64,000 nucleotides of DNA from Burkholderiales bacterium (lineage in GTDB: Bacteria; Pseudomonadota; Gammaproteobacteria; Burkholderiales; JAEUOS01): contig JAEUOR010000003.1 in NCBI GenBank assembly GCA_016790635.1, positions 1 through 64,000 on the forward strand, in the 5' to 3' direction. Made by a program: the position numbers and the translations under genes. Shown one piece after another: positions 19,150 to 27,704 of this stretch. The notes under the pieces are model-generated. The model was not told the origin of the DNA. It worked only from the letters and a program-made list of their open reading frames with translations, and did no database searches. Position 1 is the stretch's first letter. Each line of letters opens with the position of its first letter.

Positions 19150-20147
19150 CCGTCACCAACCGACAAATCCATCTGGTGCGCCGCCCGCAGGGCGCGCCGA
19201 CCGAAGACTGCTTCGCCTTGGTCGAAGAGGCACTTGGCGACCCCGGTCCCGGCTGCGTTCTCGTGAAGAACCTGTTCCTGTCGCTCGACCCCTACATGCG
19301 CGGACGCATGGACGACGCCAAGTCCTATGCGGTGCCGCAGGCGCTCAATCAGACCATGCAGGGAGCGACCGCGGGCGAGGTCCTGGCCTCCAACCATCCG
19401 GGCTTTGCCAAGGGTGACAAGGTGGCAGCCAAGTTCGGCCTGGGCTGGCAGACCCATGCCATCGTCGAAGGCGAGAAGGTCCTCAAGGTGGATGCTTCGA
19501 AGGTGCCGCTCTCCTACTACGTCGGCCTCCTGGGCATGCCCGGGGCGACCGCGTGGTACGGCACGCGGCGCATCCTCGATCCGCAGCCGGGCCAGACCCT
19601 GGCCGTGACCGCGGCCACCGGCGCGGTCGGCGGCGTGGTCGCGCAGCTGGCCAGGCTTGCGGGGGCGCGCGTCGTCGGCTTCGCCGGAGGCGCTGCCAAG
19701 TGCGACTATGCGGTCAAGGAACTCGGCATGGACGCCTGCATCGACTACAAGGCATCCGACTGGAAGGAGGCCTTCAAGGCCGCCACGCCGGGCGGCGTGG
19801 ACCGCGTGTTCGAAAACGTCGGCGGCGCGATCTTCGACGCGATCCTCGGGCGCATGAACGCCTTCGGCCGGGTCGCCGTCTGCGGACTCATCTCCAGCTA
19901 CAACGGCGAACCGACGCCGATCGCCAACGTGCGATCCATCCTCGTCAACAAGCTCATGATCCAGGGCTTCATCATTTCCGACCACCTCGAGCTGTGGCCG
20001 CAAGCGCACCGCGAGCTGGGCGAACTGGTGGTGGCAGGCAAACTCAAGTATCGTGAGACCGTCGCCCGCGGACTCGAGAATGCGCCGCGCGCCTTTCTTG
20101 GCATGCTCAAGGGCGAGAATTTCGGCAAGCAGGTCGTCGCGCTGTAA
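19146..20147 (+). CDS. Zinc-free MDR-family NADP-dependent oxidoreductase
   Basis: A 333-residue medium-chain reductase. The start at 19146 overlaps the thioesterase stop; the much longer open frame upstream is a shadow. Features: SLDPYMRGRM near residue 45, QGATAGEVLAS, then the nucleotide-binding AATGAVGGVVAQLARLAG at about 155-172, and FENVGGAIFDA. The absence of the structural and catalytic zinc ligands places it with 2-alkenal/prostaglandin reductases (NADPH-dependent reduction of enones). It could reduce an unsaturated intermediate or detoxify reactive enals produced during catabolism. The substrate is not determinable. Confidence 0.89.
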   Translation: MTVTNRQIHLVRRPQGAPTEDCFALVEEALGDPGPGCVLVKNLFLSLDPYMRGRMDDAKSYAVPQALNQTMQGATAGEVLASNHPGFAKGDKVAAKFGLGWQTHAIVEGEKVLKVDASKVPLSYYVGLLGMPGATAWYGTRRILDPQPGQTLAVTAATGAVGGVVAQLARLAGARVVGFAGGAAKCDYAVKELGMDACIDYKASDWKEAFKAATPGGVDRVFENVGGAIFDAILGRMNAFGRVAVCGLISSYNGEPTPIANVRSILVNKLMIQGFIISDHLELWPQAHRELGELVVAGKLKYRETVARGLENAPRAFLGMLKGENFGKQVVAL

Positions 20148-20168
20148 ATCCAGTCAAGGGAGAAGGCC

Positions 20169-20990
20169 ATGAACGCTCCGGAAAAAATCGGCCCCATGGG
20201 CATCAACCCCACGGTCGCCGCATCGATGAAGAACATCCCCATGCCGCCCAAGTTCGAGCGCGTGGCCGACGAGCGCCGCTACCGCAAGGAGCGCCTGGCG
20301 GCGGCGTTTCGCATCTTCGGCCAGTGGGGCCTGGGCGAGGGGGCTGCCGGGCACATCACCGTGCGCGACCCGGAATTCCCGGACACGTTCTGGCTCAATC
20401 CGTTCGGCGTGCATTTTTCGCAAGTCAAGGTGTCCAACCTGATCCGCGTCGACCATCATGGCGAGGTCATCGAGGGCGACTATCCGGCCAACCGCGCGGC
20501 ATTCGCGATCCACTCGCGCGTGCACCAGGCGCGTCCCGATGCGATGGCGGCCGCGCATACGCACGGCGTCCACGGGCGTGCGTTCTCGGCGCTGGGGCGG
20601 CCGCTGGCCATGATCAGCCAGGACGTGTGCGCCTTTTTCGAGGATCACGTCCTCTACGACGACTACGGCGGCGTGGTGCTCGACACCGACGAGGGCGCGC
20701 GCATTGCCGCGGCGCTGGGTCCGCACAAGGCGGCGATCCTGCGCAATCACGGCCTCATCACCGTGGGCGGCAGCGTCGACGAGGCGGCCTGGTGGTACCT
20801 GACAATGGAACGCAGCTGCCAGGTGCAACTGCTGGCTGAGGCGGCCGCGCGGGGCGAGCCGCTGCGCACCGTCCCGGTCGAGGCCTGCCGCCAGGCGTAT
20901 ACGGTCGTCGGCGTGCCCTTCGCCGGCTTTTTCCAGTTCAACCTCCTCTACGAGAAACTCAAGGCGGAGAACCCGGCCTTTCTGGACTGA
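20169..20990 (+). CDS. Class II aldolase/adducin-family protein
   Basis: A 273-residue protein with an AAGGGAGAAGGCC ribosome site. The fold signature runs from GLGEGAAGHITVRDP (residue about 55) through AHTHGVHGRAFSALG (zinc ligands His-x-His) to AILRNHGLITVGGS with a third His. Members bind zinc and cleave or form C-C bonds, or act as decarboxylases; many of this length have no assigned substrate. It lies within the catabolic run between an MDR reductase and a GST-like gene and probably belongs to the same transcript. Confidence 0.87.
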   Translation: MNAPEKIGPMGINPTVAASMKNIPMPPKFERVADERRYRKERLAAAFRIFGQWGLGEGAAGHITVRDPEFPDTFWLNPFGVHFSQVKVSNLIRVDHHGEVIEGDYPANRAAFAIHSRVHQARPDAMAAAHTHGVHGRAFSALGRPLAMISQDVCAFFEDHVLYDDYGGVVLDTDEGARIAAALGPHKAAILRNHGLITVGGSVDEAAWWYLTMERSCQVQLLAEAAARGEPLRTVPVEACRQAYTVVGVPFAGFFQFNLLYEKLKAENPAFLD

Positions 20991-21000
20991 GGCAGGCACC

Positions 21001-21945
21001 GTGGCCGACCTGATCCTGCATCACTACCCCAATTCGCCCTTTTCCGAGAAGGTGCGGCTGGTGCTGGGCTACAAGGGGCTTGCCTGGAAGTCGGTGCACA
21101 TTCCGGTGATCATGCCCAAGCCGGACGTCGTCGCGCTGACCGGCGGCTACCGGCGCACGCCTTTCCTGCAGGTCGGGGCCGACATCTACTGCGACTCGGC
21201 GCTGATCTGCGATTTCCTCGACAGCCTGGCACCGCAGCCGGCGCTCTACCCGCAAGCGGCGGGCGCGCAGGCGCGCATGCTCGCGCAGTGGGCCGATTCG
21301 ACCCTCTTCTGGACGGCCGTGCCCTACACCATGCAGCCGGCGGGCCTGGCGCACATCTTCGCCGGCATGCCGCCCGAAGGCGTCAAGGCCTTCGCGGCCG
21401 ACCGCGCGGCCTTTCGCGGCAATGCGCTGCGCCTGTCGCTGCCGGAGCTGACCGGCCACCTGCGCGTCTACCTGGACTGGATCGAGGGCATGTTCGCCGA
21501 CGGCAGGCCCTTTGTCACCGGCAGCGTGCCGTCGGTCGCCGACTTCGCGATCTACCACGCCATCTGGTTCGTGCGCCGTGCGCCACCGGTGGCAAACATC
21601 CTCGATCCGTGTCCCCGCCTGGCGGAATGGTTCACGCGCATGCAGGCGTTCGGGCACGGGACGAGCGAGCCGCTTGAGAGCGGCACCGCCATCGGCATCG
21701 CGCACGCGGCGACCCCCGCGCCTGCCACCGCGCCCCTGGCCGACGTGCACGGCCTGTCGCCGGGCGATCGCGTCGTCGTCATGCCGATCGACACCGGCAT
21801 CGATCCGGTCGAGGGCGAACTGGTCATTTCGGCACCCAATGAAATCGCGATCCGGCGCATCGATGAGCGCGCCGGGGAACTGGTGGTGCACTTTCCGCGC
21901 ACCGGATTCCAGATGAAAAAGGCGGACAAGGAGGGACGTGCGTGA
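21001..21945 (+). CDS. Glutathione S-transferase-like protein with C-terminal extension
   Basis: A 314-residue protein starting at GTG. Residues 1-80 form a thioredoxin-like GST domain (HYPNSPFSEKVRLVLGYKGL, then RRTPFLQVG and the glutathione-contact DSALI). A helical GST domain follows to about residue 225. The usual GST is near 210-230 residues, so about 85 C-terminal residues are extra, containing HGLSPGDRVVVMPIDTG and a charged tail. The extension looks like a small beta-rich module and may bind something other than glutathione. The start codon of the next gene overlaps its stop. Confidence 0.82.
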   Translation: MADLILHHYPNSPFSEKVRLVLGYKGLAWKSVHIPVIMPKPDVVALTGGYRRTPFLQVGADIYCDSALICDFLDSLAPQPALYPQAAGAQARMLAQWADSTLFWTAVPYTMQPAGLAHIFAGMPPEGVKAFAADRAAFRGNALRLSLPELTGHLRVYLDWIEGMFADGRPFVTGSVPSVADFAIYHAIWFVRRAPPVANILDPCPRLAEWFTRMQAFGHGTSEPLESGTAIGIAHAATPAPATAPLADVHGLSPGDRVVVMPIDTGIDPVEGELVISAPNEIAIRRIDERAGELVVHFPRTGFQMKKADKEGRA

Positions 21946-22850
21946 AGAGTCTTCGAGGCCGCACGGCGGTCATCACGGGCGCGGGCAGCGGCTTTGGCCG
22001 CGAGTTCGCGCGTATCGGCGCGGCTGCCGGCATGAACCTCGTGTTGGCCGACATCGAGGAGAACGCGCTGGCCGCGGTGCAGGCAGAGCTGGCAGGCGCC
22101 GGTGCGCAGGTGCTCGCCCGCAAGACCAATGTGGCCGAGGCAGCAGCGGTGCAGGAATTGGCCGACGCGACCGTCGCGCGCTTCGGCGCGCCGCACCTGG
22201 TCTTCAACAATGCCGGGGTAGGCGGCACCGGCGGCCTCCTGTGGGAAAACTCGGCACGCGACTGGGAGTGGACGCTGGGTGTGAACCTGTGGGGCGTGAT
22301 CCACGGCGTGCGCATCTTCACCCCGCTCATGCTGGCCGCGGCGCGCGCCGATCCCGGCTATGAGGGGCATCTGGTCAACACCGCTTCGATGGCCGGGCTC
22401 CTGACCCCGCCCAACATGGGGGTCTACAACGTCACCAAGCACGGCGTGGTCGCGCTTACCGAGACGCTTTACCAGGACTTGTCGCTGGTGACCACGCAGG
22501 TCAGCTGTTCGGTGCTGTGCCCGTATTTCGTGCCGACCGGCATCTTCCAGTCGGAGCGCAATCGCCCCGCGGCACTGACCGACGACGGCGGTCCGACGGT
22601 GTCCCAGGCGCTCGCCCGCGAGATGGGGCAGAAGGCCGTCACGTCCGGCAAGGTCTCGGCCGCGCAGGTGGCGCAGATGACCTTCGAGGCCATCGGCGAG
22701 CGCCGCTTCTACATCTACTCGCATCCCAACGCCCTGGGCAACGTCGAGACGCGCATGCGCGCCATCGTCGAGGGGCGCAACCCGCCCGACCCGTATGCCG
22801 CGCGGCCCGAGGTCGGCGCGGCGCTGCGCGAACGCCTGCGCGGCGCCTGA
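21942..22850 (+). CDS. Short-chain dehydrogenase/reductase, second copy
   Basis: A 302-residue SDR starting at GTG in overlap with the GST-like stop. Motifs: TGAGSGFG near residues 11-18, NNAGVGG near 90, catalytic Ser in TASMAG, YNVTKHG as YxxxK, and CPYFVPTG. Longer than the typical 250 residues because of a C-terminal segment after RRFYIYSHPNALG. It is not closely similar to the first SDR (17905), so it probably acts on a different substrate. Such SDRs are frequent beside acyl-CoA and aromatic pathways. Confidence 0.88.
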   Translation: MKSLRGRTAVITGAGSGFGREFARIGAAAGMNLVLADIEENALAAVQAELAGAGAQVLARKTNVAEAAAVQELADATVARFGAPHLVFNNAGVGGTGGLLWENSARDWEWTLGVNLWGVIHGVRIFTPLMLAAARADPGYEGHLVNTASMAGLLTPPNMGVYNVTKHGVVALTETLYQDLSLVTTQVSCSVLCPYFVPTGIFQSERNRPAALTDDGGPTVSQALAREMGQKAVTSGKVSAAQVAQMTFEAIGERRFYIYSHPNALGNVETRMRAIVEGRNPPDPYAARPEVGAALRERLRGA

Positions 22851-22851
22851 C

Positions 22852-23736
22852 ATGGCGCCTTTGCGCCGGCGCGATGCGCACCTCGCCAATGGCATGCGCC
22901 TCAACGTCGTTGAGGCCGGGGCGGAAGACGCGCGCCTGGTGCTGTTCGTGCATGGCTTCCCGGAGTTCTGGTACGCATGGCACGAGATGCTTGTGGAGTT
23001 CGGCCGCGATCACCATGCCTGCGCGTTCGACCTGCGCGGATTCAACCTGTCGGACATGCCGACCGCGGTCGACCTCTACCGCCCCAAGCACCTGGTCGAC
23101 GACCTGCGCCTCCTGATCGCGGAACTGGGGCACGAGCGCTGCGTGCTGGTGGCCCACGACTGGGGCGGTGCCGTCGCCTGGAACCTGGCGGCTGCGATGC
23201 CGGACCTGGTTGAACGCCTGGTGATCATCAATTCGCCGCATCCTGCCACGTTCCAGCGCGAACTGTCGCGCAACCCGCGCCAGATCGCGGCCAGCGCCTA
23301 CATGAATTTCCTGCGCAGACCCGAAGCCGAGGCGGCGCTCCTGGCCAATGACTGCGAACGCATGCTGCGCTTCCTGGCGGGCGTCGGGCAGGGGACGGCG
23401 TGGTTCGACGCGGCAACCGCCCTGCGCTACAAGGAGTGCTGGCAGCGCGGCTTGACCGGCGGGCTCAACCTCTACCGGGCCTCGCCGCTGCACCCGGCGA
23501 CTGCCGATGAACCCGGCGCTGCCGCGGTGCGGTTTCCACCCGAGGCGGTGACCGTTCGCGTGCCGACCCTGGTGATCTGGGGCGAGCGCGACCAGGCCCT
23601 GCTGCCGGAACTGCTTGACGGCCTGGAGGCGTACGTGCCCGATCTGCGCGTGCGTCGCATCCCCGAGGGAACACACTGGGTGGTGCACGAATATCCGCGC
23701 GAAGTCAGCGCGATGATCCGCGAGTTCATCGCCTGA
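22852..23736 (+). CDS. Alpha/beta hydrolase, epoxide-hydrolase-like
   Basis: A 294-residue alpha/beta hydrolase starting one base after the SDR stop. Visible elements are the oxyanion HGFPEFWYAW, the nucleophile elbow AHDWGGA with Asp103 as nucleophile, the acid Asp247 (WGERDQALLP) and the base His275 (GTHWVVHEYP). Asp rather than Ser at the nucleophile places it with epoxide hydrolases and haloalkane/fluoroacetate dehalogenases. HGFPEFW followed by HDWGG is the epoxide hydrolase pattern. It would hydrolyse an epoxide or halogenated acid. It is the last gene of the catabolic run, and a terminator hairpin follows. Confidence 0.87.
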   Translation: MAPLRRRDAHLANGMRLNVVEAGAEDARLVLFVHGFPEFWYAWHEMLVEFGRDHHACAFDLRGFNLSDMPTAVDLYRPKHLVDDLRLLIAELGHERCVLVAHDWGGAVAWNLAAAMPDLVERLVIINSPHPATFQRELSRNPRQIAASAYMNFLRRPEAEAALLANDCERMLRFLAGVGQGTAWFDAATALRYKECWQRGLTGGLNLYRASPLHPATADEPGAAAVRFPPEAVTVRVPTLVIWGERDQALLPELLDGLEAYVPDLRVRRIPEGTHWVVHEYPREVSAMIREFIA

Positions 23737-23749
23737 GGGTGGCGCAAGT

Positions 23750-23772
23750 CCCCGGCAGGGCATCTGCCGGGG
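23750..23772. terminator. Bidirectional terminator hairpin between convergent genes
   Basis: A perfect 9-bp inverted repeat, CCCCGGCAG / CTGCCGGGG with a GGCAT loop, lies in the 62-base gap between the epoxide-hydrolase-like gene (plus strand) and the transglycosylase gene (minus strand). It is G/C-rich with only a short T-containing tail on the plus side, so termination efficiency is uncertain. Confidence 0.65.
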
Positions 23773-23798
23773 TTGTCAGGGACGGTTCGGCGCGGCCC

Positions 23799-25292
23799 TC
23801 AGCGCTTGGCGGTGCGCACCGAGCGCTTGCCCTTGGCGGCGACTGCCTTCTTCTTGGCCGGTCCGGCGACGCGCGACTTGGCGGGGCCGGCCGCGACCGT
23901 CGACTCGATGACGAGTTTCTGGCCTGGCGCGATGGACTGCACGCCGCGGTTCCAGCGCTTCAGGTCATCGACCGAGACCTTGTGGGCACGCGCGACGGCA
24001 AACAGGGTGTCGCCCTTCCTGACGACGTAGGCCTTGCGCGCCACGCGCTCCTCGGCCAAGGCAGCGGGCTGATCGACACGGGCGGGCAGCGCGGCGTCGG
24101 CCTGCCTGGCGTCCTTGGGCACGATCAGCGTGTGCCCGGGGGCGACCCGTGCGCGTGGCGCGATCGAGTTGATCGATTTCAGTTCCGAGAGGTCGATGCG
24201 AAAGCGCGCCGCGATCTGCTCGAGCTTCTCGCCGGCCTTGACCAGATAGGCCTGCCAGCTCGACAACGGCTTTTCGCCGCTGGCCTCGAGATTCTGGCGA
24301 AAGGTCTCGACCTTGGCCGCCGGCAGGACGATCGCCGGGCGGTTGGCCCCCGGGATGACCGGCCGGTTGTGGGCCGGGTTCAAGGCGACGAATTCCTCGA
24401 CCGGCATCTCGGCCAGGCGCGCGGCAGTGCGCACGTCGATGTCGCGCGTCTTCACGATTGTGGCGATCGCCGGCTCGTTGGCAATGCGCGGCAGGGCGAC
24501 GTTGTGGGCGTCGGGACGCAGGACGATGTTCTTGATCGCCTGCAGTTTGGGCACGTAGCCCGCGGTCTCGGCCGGCATGCGCAGGTTGGCGTAGTCGGTA
24601 GGCTCACCCTTGGCGCGGGCACGTTCGATCGCGCGCGACACCGCGCCTTCTCCCCAGTTGTAAGCTGCCAGCGCCAGATGCCAGTCCTTGAACATGTCAA
24701 AGAGCTTTTGCAGATAGTCGAGCGCGGCGTTGGTGGATGCGATGATGTCGCGCCGGTCATCGCGCCACCAGTCCTGGGTCAACTGGTAGTGCTTCCCGGT
24801 CGAGGGGATGAACTGCCACATGCCGGCCGCCTGGGCGGGTGACACCGCGCGCGGGTTGTAGGCCGACTCCACCAGCGGCAGCAGCGCCAGCTCGGTCGGC
24901 ATGCCGCGGCGTTCTATTTCCTCGACGATGTGGAACAGAAAGGGGCGGGCGCGCTCGAAGCTGCGGCGCAGATAGTCGGGGCGGGCGGCATACCAGGCGG
25001 TGCGTTCCTGCGCGGCGGGGGTGGCCAGGTCCGGGATGGCAAAGCCGTTGCGCATGCGCTGCCACAGGTCCGCGACCGGGGCGCTGCTCACATCGACATT
25101 GGCGACGCGACTTTGCAGGACTTCCTCGGGCGCAATCGTGGCCGCGCGCGGCGTCGGTGGCGCGACGAAGGTCAGCGTCGACCGCGCTGTCGGATCGGGC
25201 TGGGCAGATTCGGTCAGGGGCCCGGTGCCGGCGCACGCGGCAAGGACAAGCGCGCTGCCGATGACGGCCAAACGGATCAGGAATGCCGGCAT
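23799..25292 (-). CDS. mltD: LysM lytic murein transglycosylase, MltD-like lipoprotein
   Basis: A 497-residue lipoprotein. I chose the start at 25292 because a clear GGAGG lies upstream and the product opens with a signal ending in the lipobox LAAC; a start 57 bases further out adds a hydrophilic tail. The SLT catalytic domain at about residues 120-270 has ELALLPLVESAYNP with the catalytic Glu, then AAGMWQFIPSTG and AYNWGEGAVSRAI. Two LysM modules follow at about 370-420 and 430-480 (AYVVRKGDTLFAVARAHKVSVDDLK), ending in a Lys/Arg-rich tail. It cleaves glycan strands of peptidoglycan from the outer membrane. MltD is often followed by gloB, methyltransferase, rnhA and dnaQ in proteobacteria; here the methyltransferase and rnhA are divergent neighbours. 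Confidence 0.92.
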   Translation of the reverse strand: MPAFLIRLAVIGSALVLAACAGTGPLTESAQPDPTARSTLTFVAPPTPRAATIAPEEVLQSRVANVDVSSAPVADLWQRMRNGFAIPDLATPAAQERTAWYAARPDYLRRSFERARPFLFHIVEEIERRGMPTELALLPLVESAYNPRAVSPAQAAGMWQFIPSTGKHYQLTQDWWRDDRRDIIASTNAALDYLQKLFDMFKDWHLALAAYNWGEGAVSRAIERARAKGEPTDYANLRMPAETAGYVPKLQAIKNIVLRPDAHNVALPRIANEPAIATIVKTRDIDVRTAARLAEMPVEEFVALNPAHNRPVIPGANRPAIVLPAAKVETFRQNLEASGEKPLSSWQAYLVKAGEKLEQIAARFRIDLSELKSINSIAPRARVAPGHTLIVPKDARQADAALPARVDQPAALAEERVARKAYVVRKGDTLFAVARAHKVSVDDLKRWNRGVQSIAPGQKLVIESTVAAGPAKSRVAGPAKKKAVAAKGKRSVRTAKR

Positions 25293-25516
25293 CGGCAAAG
25301 CACCTCCATGGTTGGTGCGCATGGTAGTCGCAGCACTTGAGACTGTCAATCAAAGGCAGAAGACAAGCCCATGATTCTATTTGATAAAACACAAAAAGAC
25401 CATGCCCGCCGCAGGGTTCGGCCGGGGTCGCCGCCGAACACGCCTGGCGGCCTGCGATAAACTGCGCGCGCCGTCGTCCGCGACGTGCCGCAGCGAGATT
25501 TCCTGCCGAGGCCCCT

Positions 25517-26317
25517 TTGCAAGAACCCGCATCGCCCCCCGAAGATACCGCGAATCGCGCCGCCCCGGCGGGCTCGCTGGAGAACTGGTTTCAGAGCGCG
25601 GCCGGGCGCTATGTCCTGGCGTGGGAACGGCAGTGCCTGGAAGCGACCATCACCGACCTGTTCGGCTATTTTGCGCTGCAGGTCGGCCTGCCCGGCATCG
25701 ACCTCCTTGCGGCCAGCCGCATGCCGTGGCGCTTTCGGTGCGGGCCGGACGGGGCAGGGCAGCTGTTGGCGCATGCCGACGAGCTGCCGATCGCCTCGGA
25801 GTCCGTCGACCTGGTCCTGCTGCCGCACCTGCTGGAAGAATCCGGCGACCCGCACCAGACCCTGCGCGAGGCCGAACGGGTGCTGCGTCCCGACGGCGTG
25901 CTGGTCGTCACCGGTTTCAACCCGCTCAGCCTGTGGGGAGCGCGCCGGCTGGCCGGGCGCAGCGAGGCGCCGCCGTGGAATGCCGAATTCGTCGGGGTCC
26001 TGCGCCTGAAGGACTGGTTGAAGCTGCTCAATTTCGAAGTGCGCGGCGGGCGCTACGGGTGCTACCGTCCGCCGTTCGACTCGGAGCGCTGGCTCACGCG
26101 CTTCGGATTCCTGGAAAAGGCGGGTTCGCGCTGGTGGCCGGTGGCCGGCGCCGCCTACGTGCTGGTGGCGCGCAAGCGGGTGGCGGGCATGCGTGTCATC
26201 ACCCCGTCGCGGCGGCCGGTGCGAGCACCGGCCCGCCTGCTCGCACCGACCGCGTCGCAGGCGGTCGAGCGCTGCGGCCCGCCGGCGCCGCGGCATGCCC
26301 TTTTTGTCGATGACTGA
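25517..26317 (+). CDS. SAM-dependent methyltransferase-like protein next to rnhA
   Basis: A 266-residue protein. The chosen start is a TTG at 25517 with GAGG a few bases upstream; no ATG or GTG fits without losing the conserved N-terminal helix. Features: [38 protein letters not shown] is typical of class I methyltransferases and is quoted here as overlapping short landmarks: [12 protein letters not shown] at about 92-103 and [15 protein letters not shown] at about 115-130. The usual glycine-rich SAM loop at the N-terminal side is weak (GIDLLAAS). Its place before rnhA is conserved in proteobacteria. Substrate unknown. Confidence 0.78.
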   Translation: MQEPASPPEDTANRAAPAGSLENWFQSAAGRYVLAWERQCLEATITDLFGYFALQVGLPGIDLLAASRMPWRFRCGPDGAGQLLAHADELPIASESVDLVLLPHLLEESGDPHQTLREAERVLRPDGVLVVTGFNPLSLWGARRLAGRSEAPPWNAEFVGVLRLKDWLKLLNFEVRGGRYGCYRPPFDSERWLTRFGFLEKAGSRWWPVAGAAYVLVARKRVAGMRVITPSRRPVRAPARLLAPTASQAVERCGPPAPRHALFVDD

Positions 26318-26759
26318 AGCAGCTCGGCCGCAGGTCGTCATCCACGCCGACGGCGCGTGCAAGGGCAACCCGGGCCCGGGCGGCTGGGGCGCGCTCCTGG
26401 CCTCGGCCGGGCACCGCAAGGAACTGCACGGGGGCGTGCCGGCGACGACCAACAACCGCATGGAGCTGACGGCGGTCATCGAGGCCTTGAACGCGCTCAA
26501 GAAACCCAGTGACGTGGTGCTTTTCACCGACTCCAGCTACGTCCAGAAGGGCATCACCGAGTGGATTCATGGCTGGAAGCGGCGCGGCTGGAAAACGGCC
26601 GACAAGCAGCCGGTCAAGAACGAGGACCTGTGGCGCGCGCTCGAGGCCGCGGCGGCACGCCACCGGATCGACTGGCGCTGGGTCAAGGGGCACGCCGGCG
26701 ACCCCGGCAACGAGCGCGCCGACGCCCTGGCCAATCTCGGCGTCGAAAGCGTGCGCTAG
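26310..26759 (+). CDS. rnhA: Ribonuclease HI
   Basis: A 149-residue RNase HI, normal for the family. I chose the ATG at 26310 (MTEAARP) rather than 26295; both are in frame and overlap the methyltransferase end. Catalytic acids are Asp14 ([11 protein letters not shown]), Glu52 (NNRMELTAV), Asp74 (FTDSSYV) and the late Asp in GNERADALA. It degrades the RNA of RNA-DNA hybrids in the cytoplasm, in replication and repair. Its usual partner dnaQ is not adjacent but lies 10 kb away at 36760. Confidence 0.95.
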   Translation: MTEAARPQVVIHADGACKGNPGPGGWGALLASAGHRKELHGGVPATTNNRMELTAVIEALNALKKPSDVVLFTDSSYVQKGITEWIHGWKRRGWKTADKQPVKNEDLWRALEAAAARHRIDWRWVKGHAGDPGNERADALANLGVESVR

Positions 26760-26844
26760 TGCACAGCGCCACCCCGATGGAAGGTGCAGCAACGGCGGCG
26801 TCCTGTCATACTGGTCAGTACCATCCGAGCGAGGGCTCCCCGAC

Positions 26845-27213
26845 ATGCATCCCACCCGGTTTCTGACGCTTGTTGCAGCCGCGCTGTTGGCCCAGCCGGG
26901 CCTGGCACAGACTTCCTATGCGCCGTACGGCAACGGACCGGTCGTGCTGGTACAGCCGGGGACACCTGCCGCGCCCTATGGCTACACAACGCCTTCCTGG
27001 GGCGGGACCGGCGTCCTTCCCTACGCGCAGGGTTCGGGCGTCGTCGTGACGCCCGGCGGCGCGGTGCCCTACGGGCGCTACAACCGGGAGGCGGCGCGCG
27101 ACGCGTTCCGCATCAACAACGCCGTGGGCGGCGCGCGTGCCGCCAACGACGCGGCAAATGCGACCCACCAGCCGCTCCGGCCGTTGAACCCGATGCCTGG
27201 CGAACTGCGCTAG
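26845..27213 (+). CDS. Small exported Pro/Gly/Tyr-rich protein, unknown
   Basis: A 122-residue hypothetical. The N-terminus is a signal peptide (FLTLVAAALLAQPGLAQ), cleaved near LAQ-TS. The mature part contains repeated PYG motifs (APYGNG, APYGYT, VPYGRY) then an alanine/asparagine-rich helix (REAARDAFRINNAVGGARAAND). It is not a family I recognise. It follows rnhA and is convergent with the GNAT gene. Coding is supported by the signal peptide and a steady high-GC codon pattern, but there is no functional clue. Confidence 0.6.
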   Translation: MHPTRFLTLVAAALLAQPGLAQTSYAPYGNGPVVLVQPGTPAAPYGYTTPSWGGTGVLPYAQGSGVVVTPGGAVPYGRYNREAARDAFRINNAVGGARAANDAANATHQPLRPLNPMPGELR

Positions 27214-27239
27214 GGACGTCGAGGCGAGACTTTTTCGCT

Positions 27240-27704
27240 TCAGGCCGGCGACGCCGGACGCGGGCGTACTACGTAGGTGACGAATCCGTCGCGCTGGACG
27301 TACTTGTCGTACAGGCCGCGCGCGCGGTAGTTGGTCTCGCGGGTGCGCCAGTAGAGGCGCGACCAGCCTTCGATGCCCATGCGCTCGACCATCCAGTCGA
27401 GCATGCGGGCGCCCACGCCGACGGCGCGAGCGCGCGGCTCCACAAACAGGTCTTCGAGGTAACACACGGGCGAAGTCTCCCAGGTGTTCTCGTGCAGAAT
27501 GAAATTGCAGATGCCGATCACGCCCTGCGCGTCGTCCTCGGCGACGATCGCGCGTACGGGTGATGCCGGGTCCATGATGCGCCGCCAGGTGAAGTCGGTG
27601 GTCGCCTGCGGCAGCGCGATCTCGTAGAACGCGCAATATCCGGCCCACAGATCGCGCCAGCGCGATTCGTCGCTCGCCAGTGCGGGTCGAATCTTGGCGT
27701 TCAT
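27240..27704 (-). CDS. GNAT-family N-acetyltransferase
   Basis: A 154-residue minus-strand protein. The start at 27704 overlaps the amidohydrolase stop (ATGA), giving a two-gene unit. GNAT landmarks are IRPALASDESRWRDLW at the start, VCYLEDLFVEPRARAVGVGARMLDWM with the acetyl-CoA-binding R/Q-x-x-G-x-G/A type loop (RAVGVGARM), and GLYDKYV near the C-terminus. It transfers an acetyl group to an amine; the acceptor is unknown. Coupling to a deacylase may suggest handling of an N-acyl compound. Confidence 0.87.
   Translation of the reverse strand: MNAKIRPALASDESRWRDLWAGYCAFYEIALPQATTDFTWRRIMDPASPVRAIVAEDDAQGVIGICNFILHENTWETSPVCYLEDLFVEPRARAVGVGARMLDWMVERMGIEGWSRLYWRTRETNYRARGLYDKYVQRDGFVTYVVRPRPASPA

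Noticed and set aside
23739..24842. 367-codon plus-strand frame opposite the transglycosylase gene
   Set aside because: Antisense to SLT and LysM domains that are clearly coding on the minus strand.
27190..27240. Terminator hairpin between the small exported gene and the GNAT gene
   Set aside because: Only a 7-bp stem with a G-T pair and the T-run inside the loop; too weak to list.
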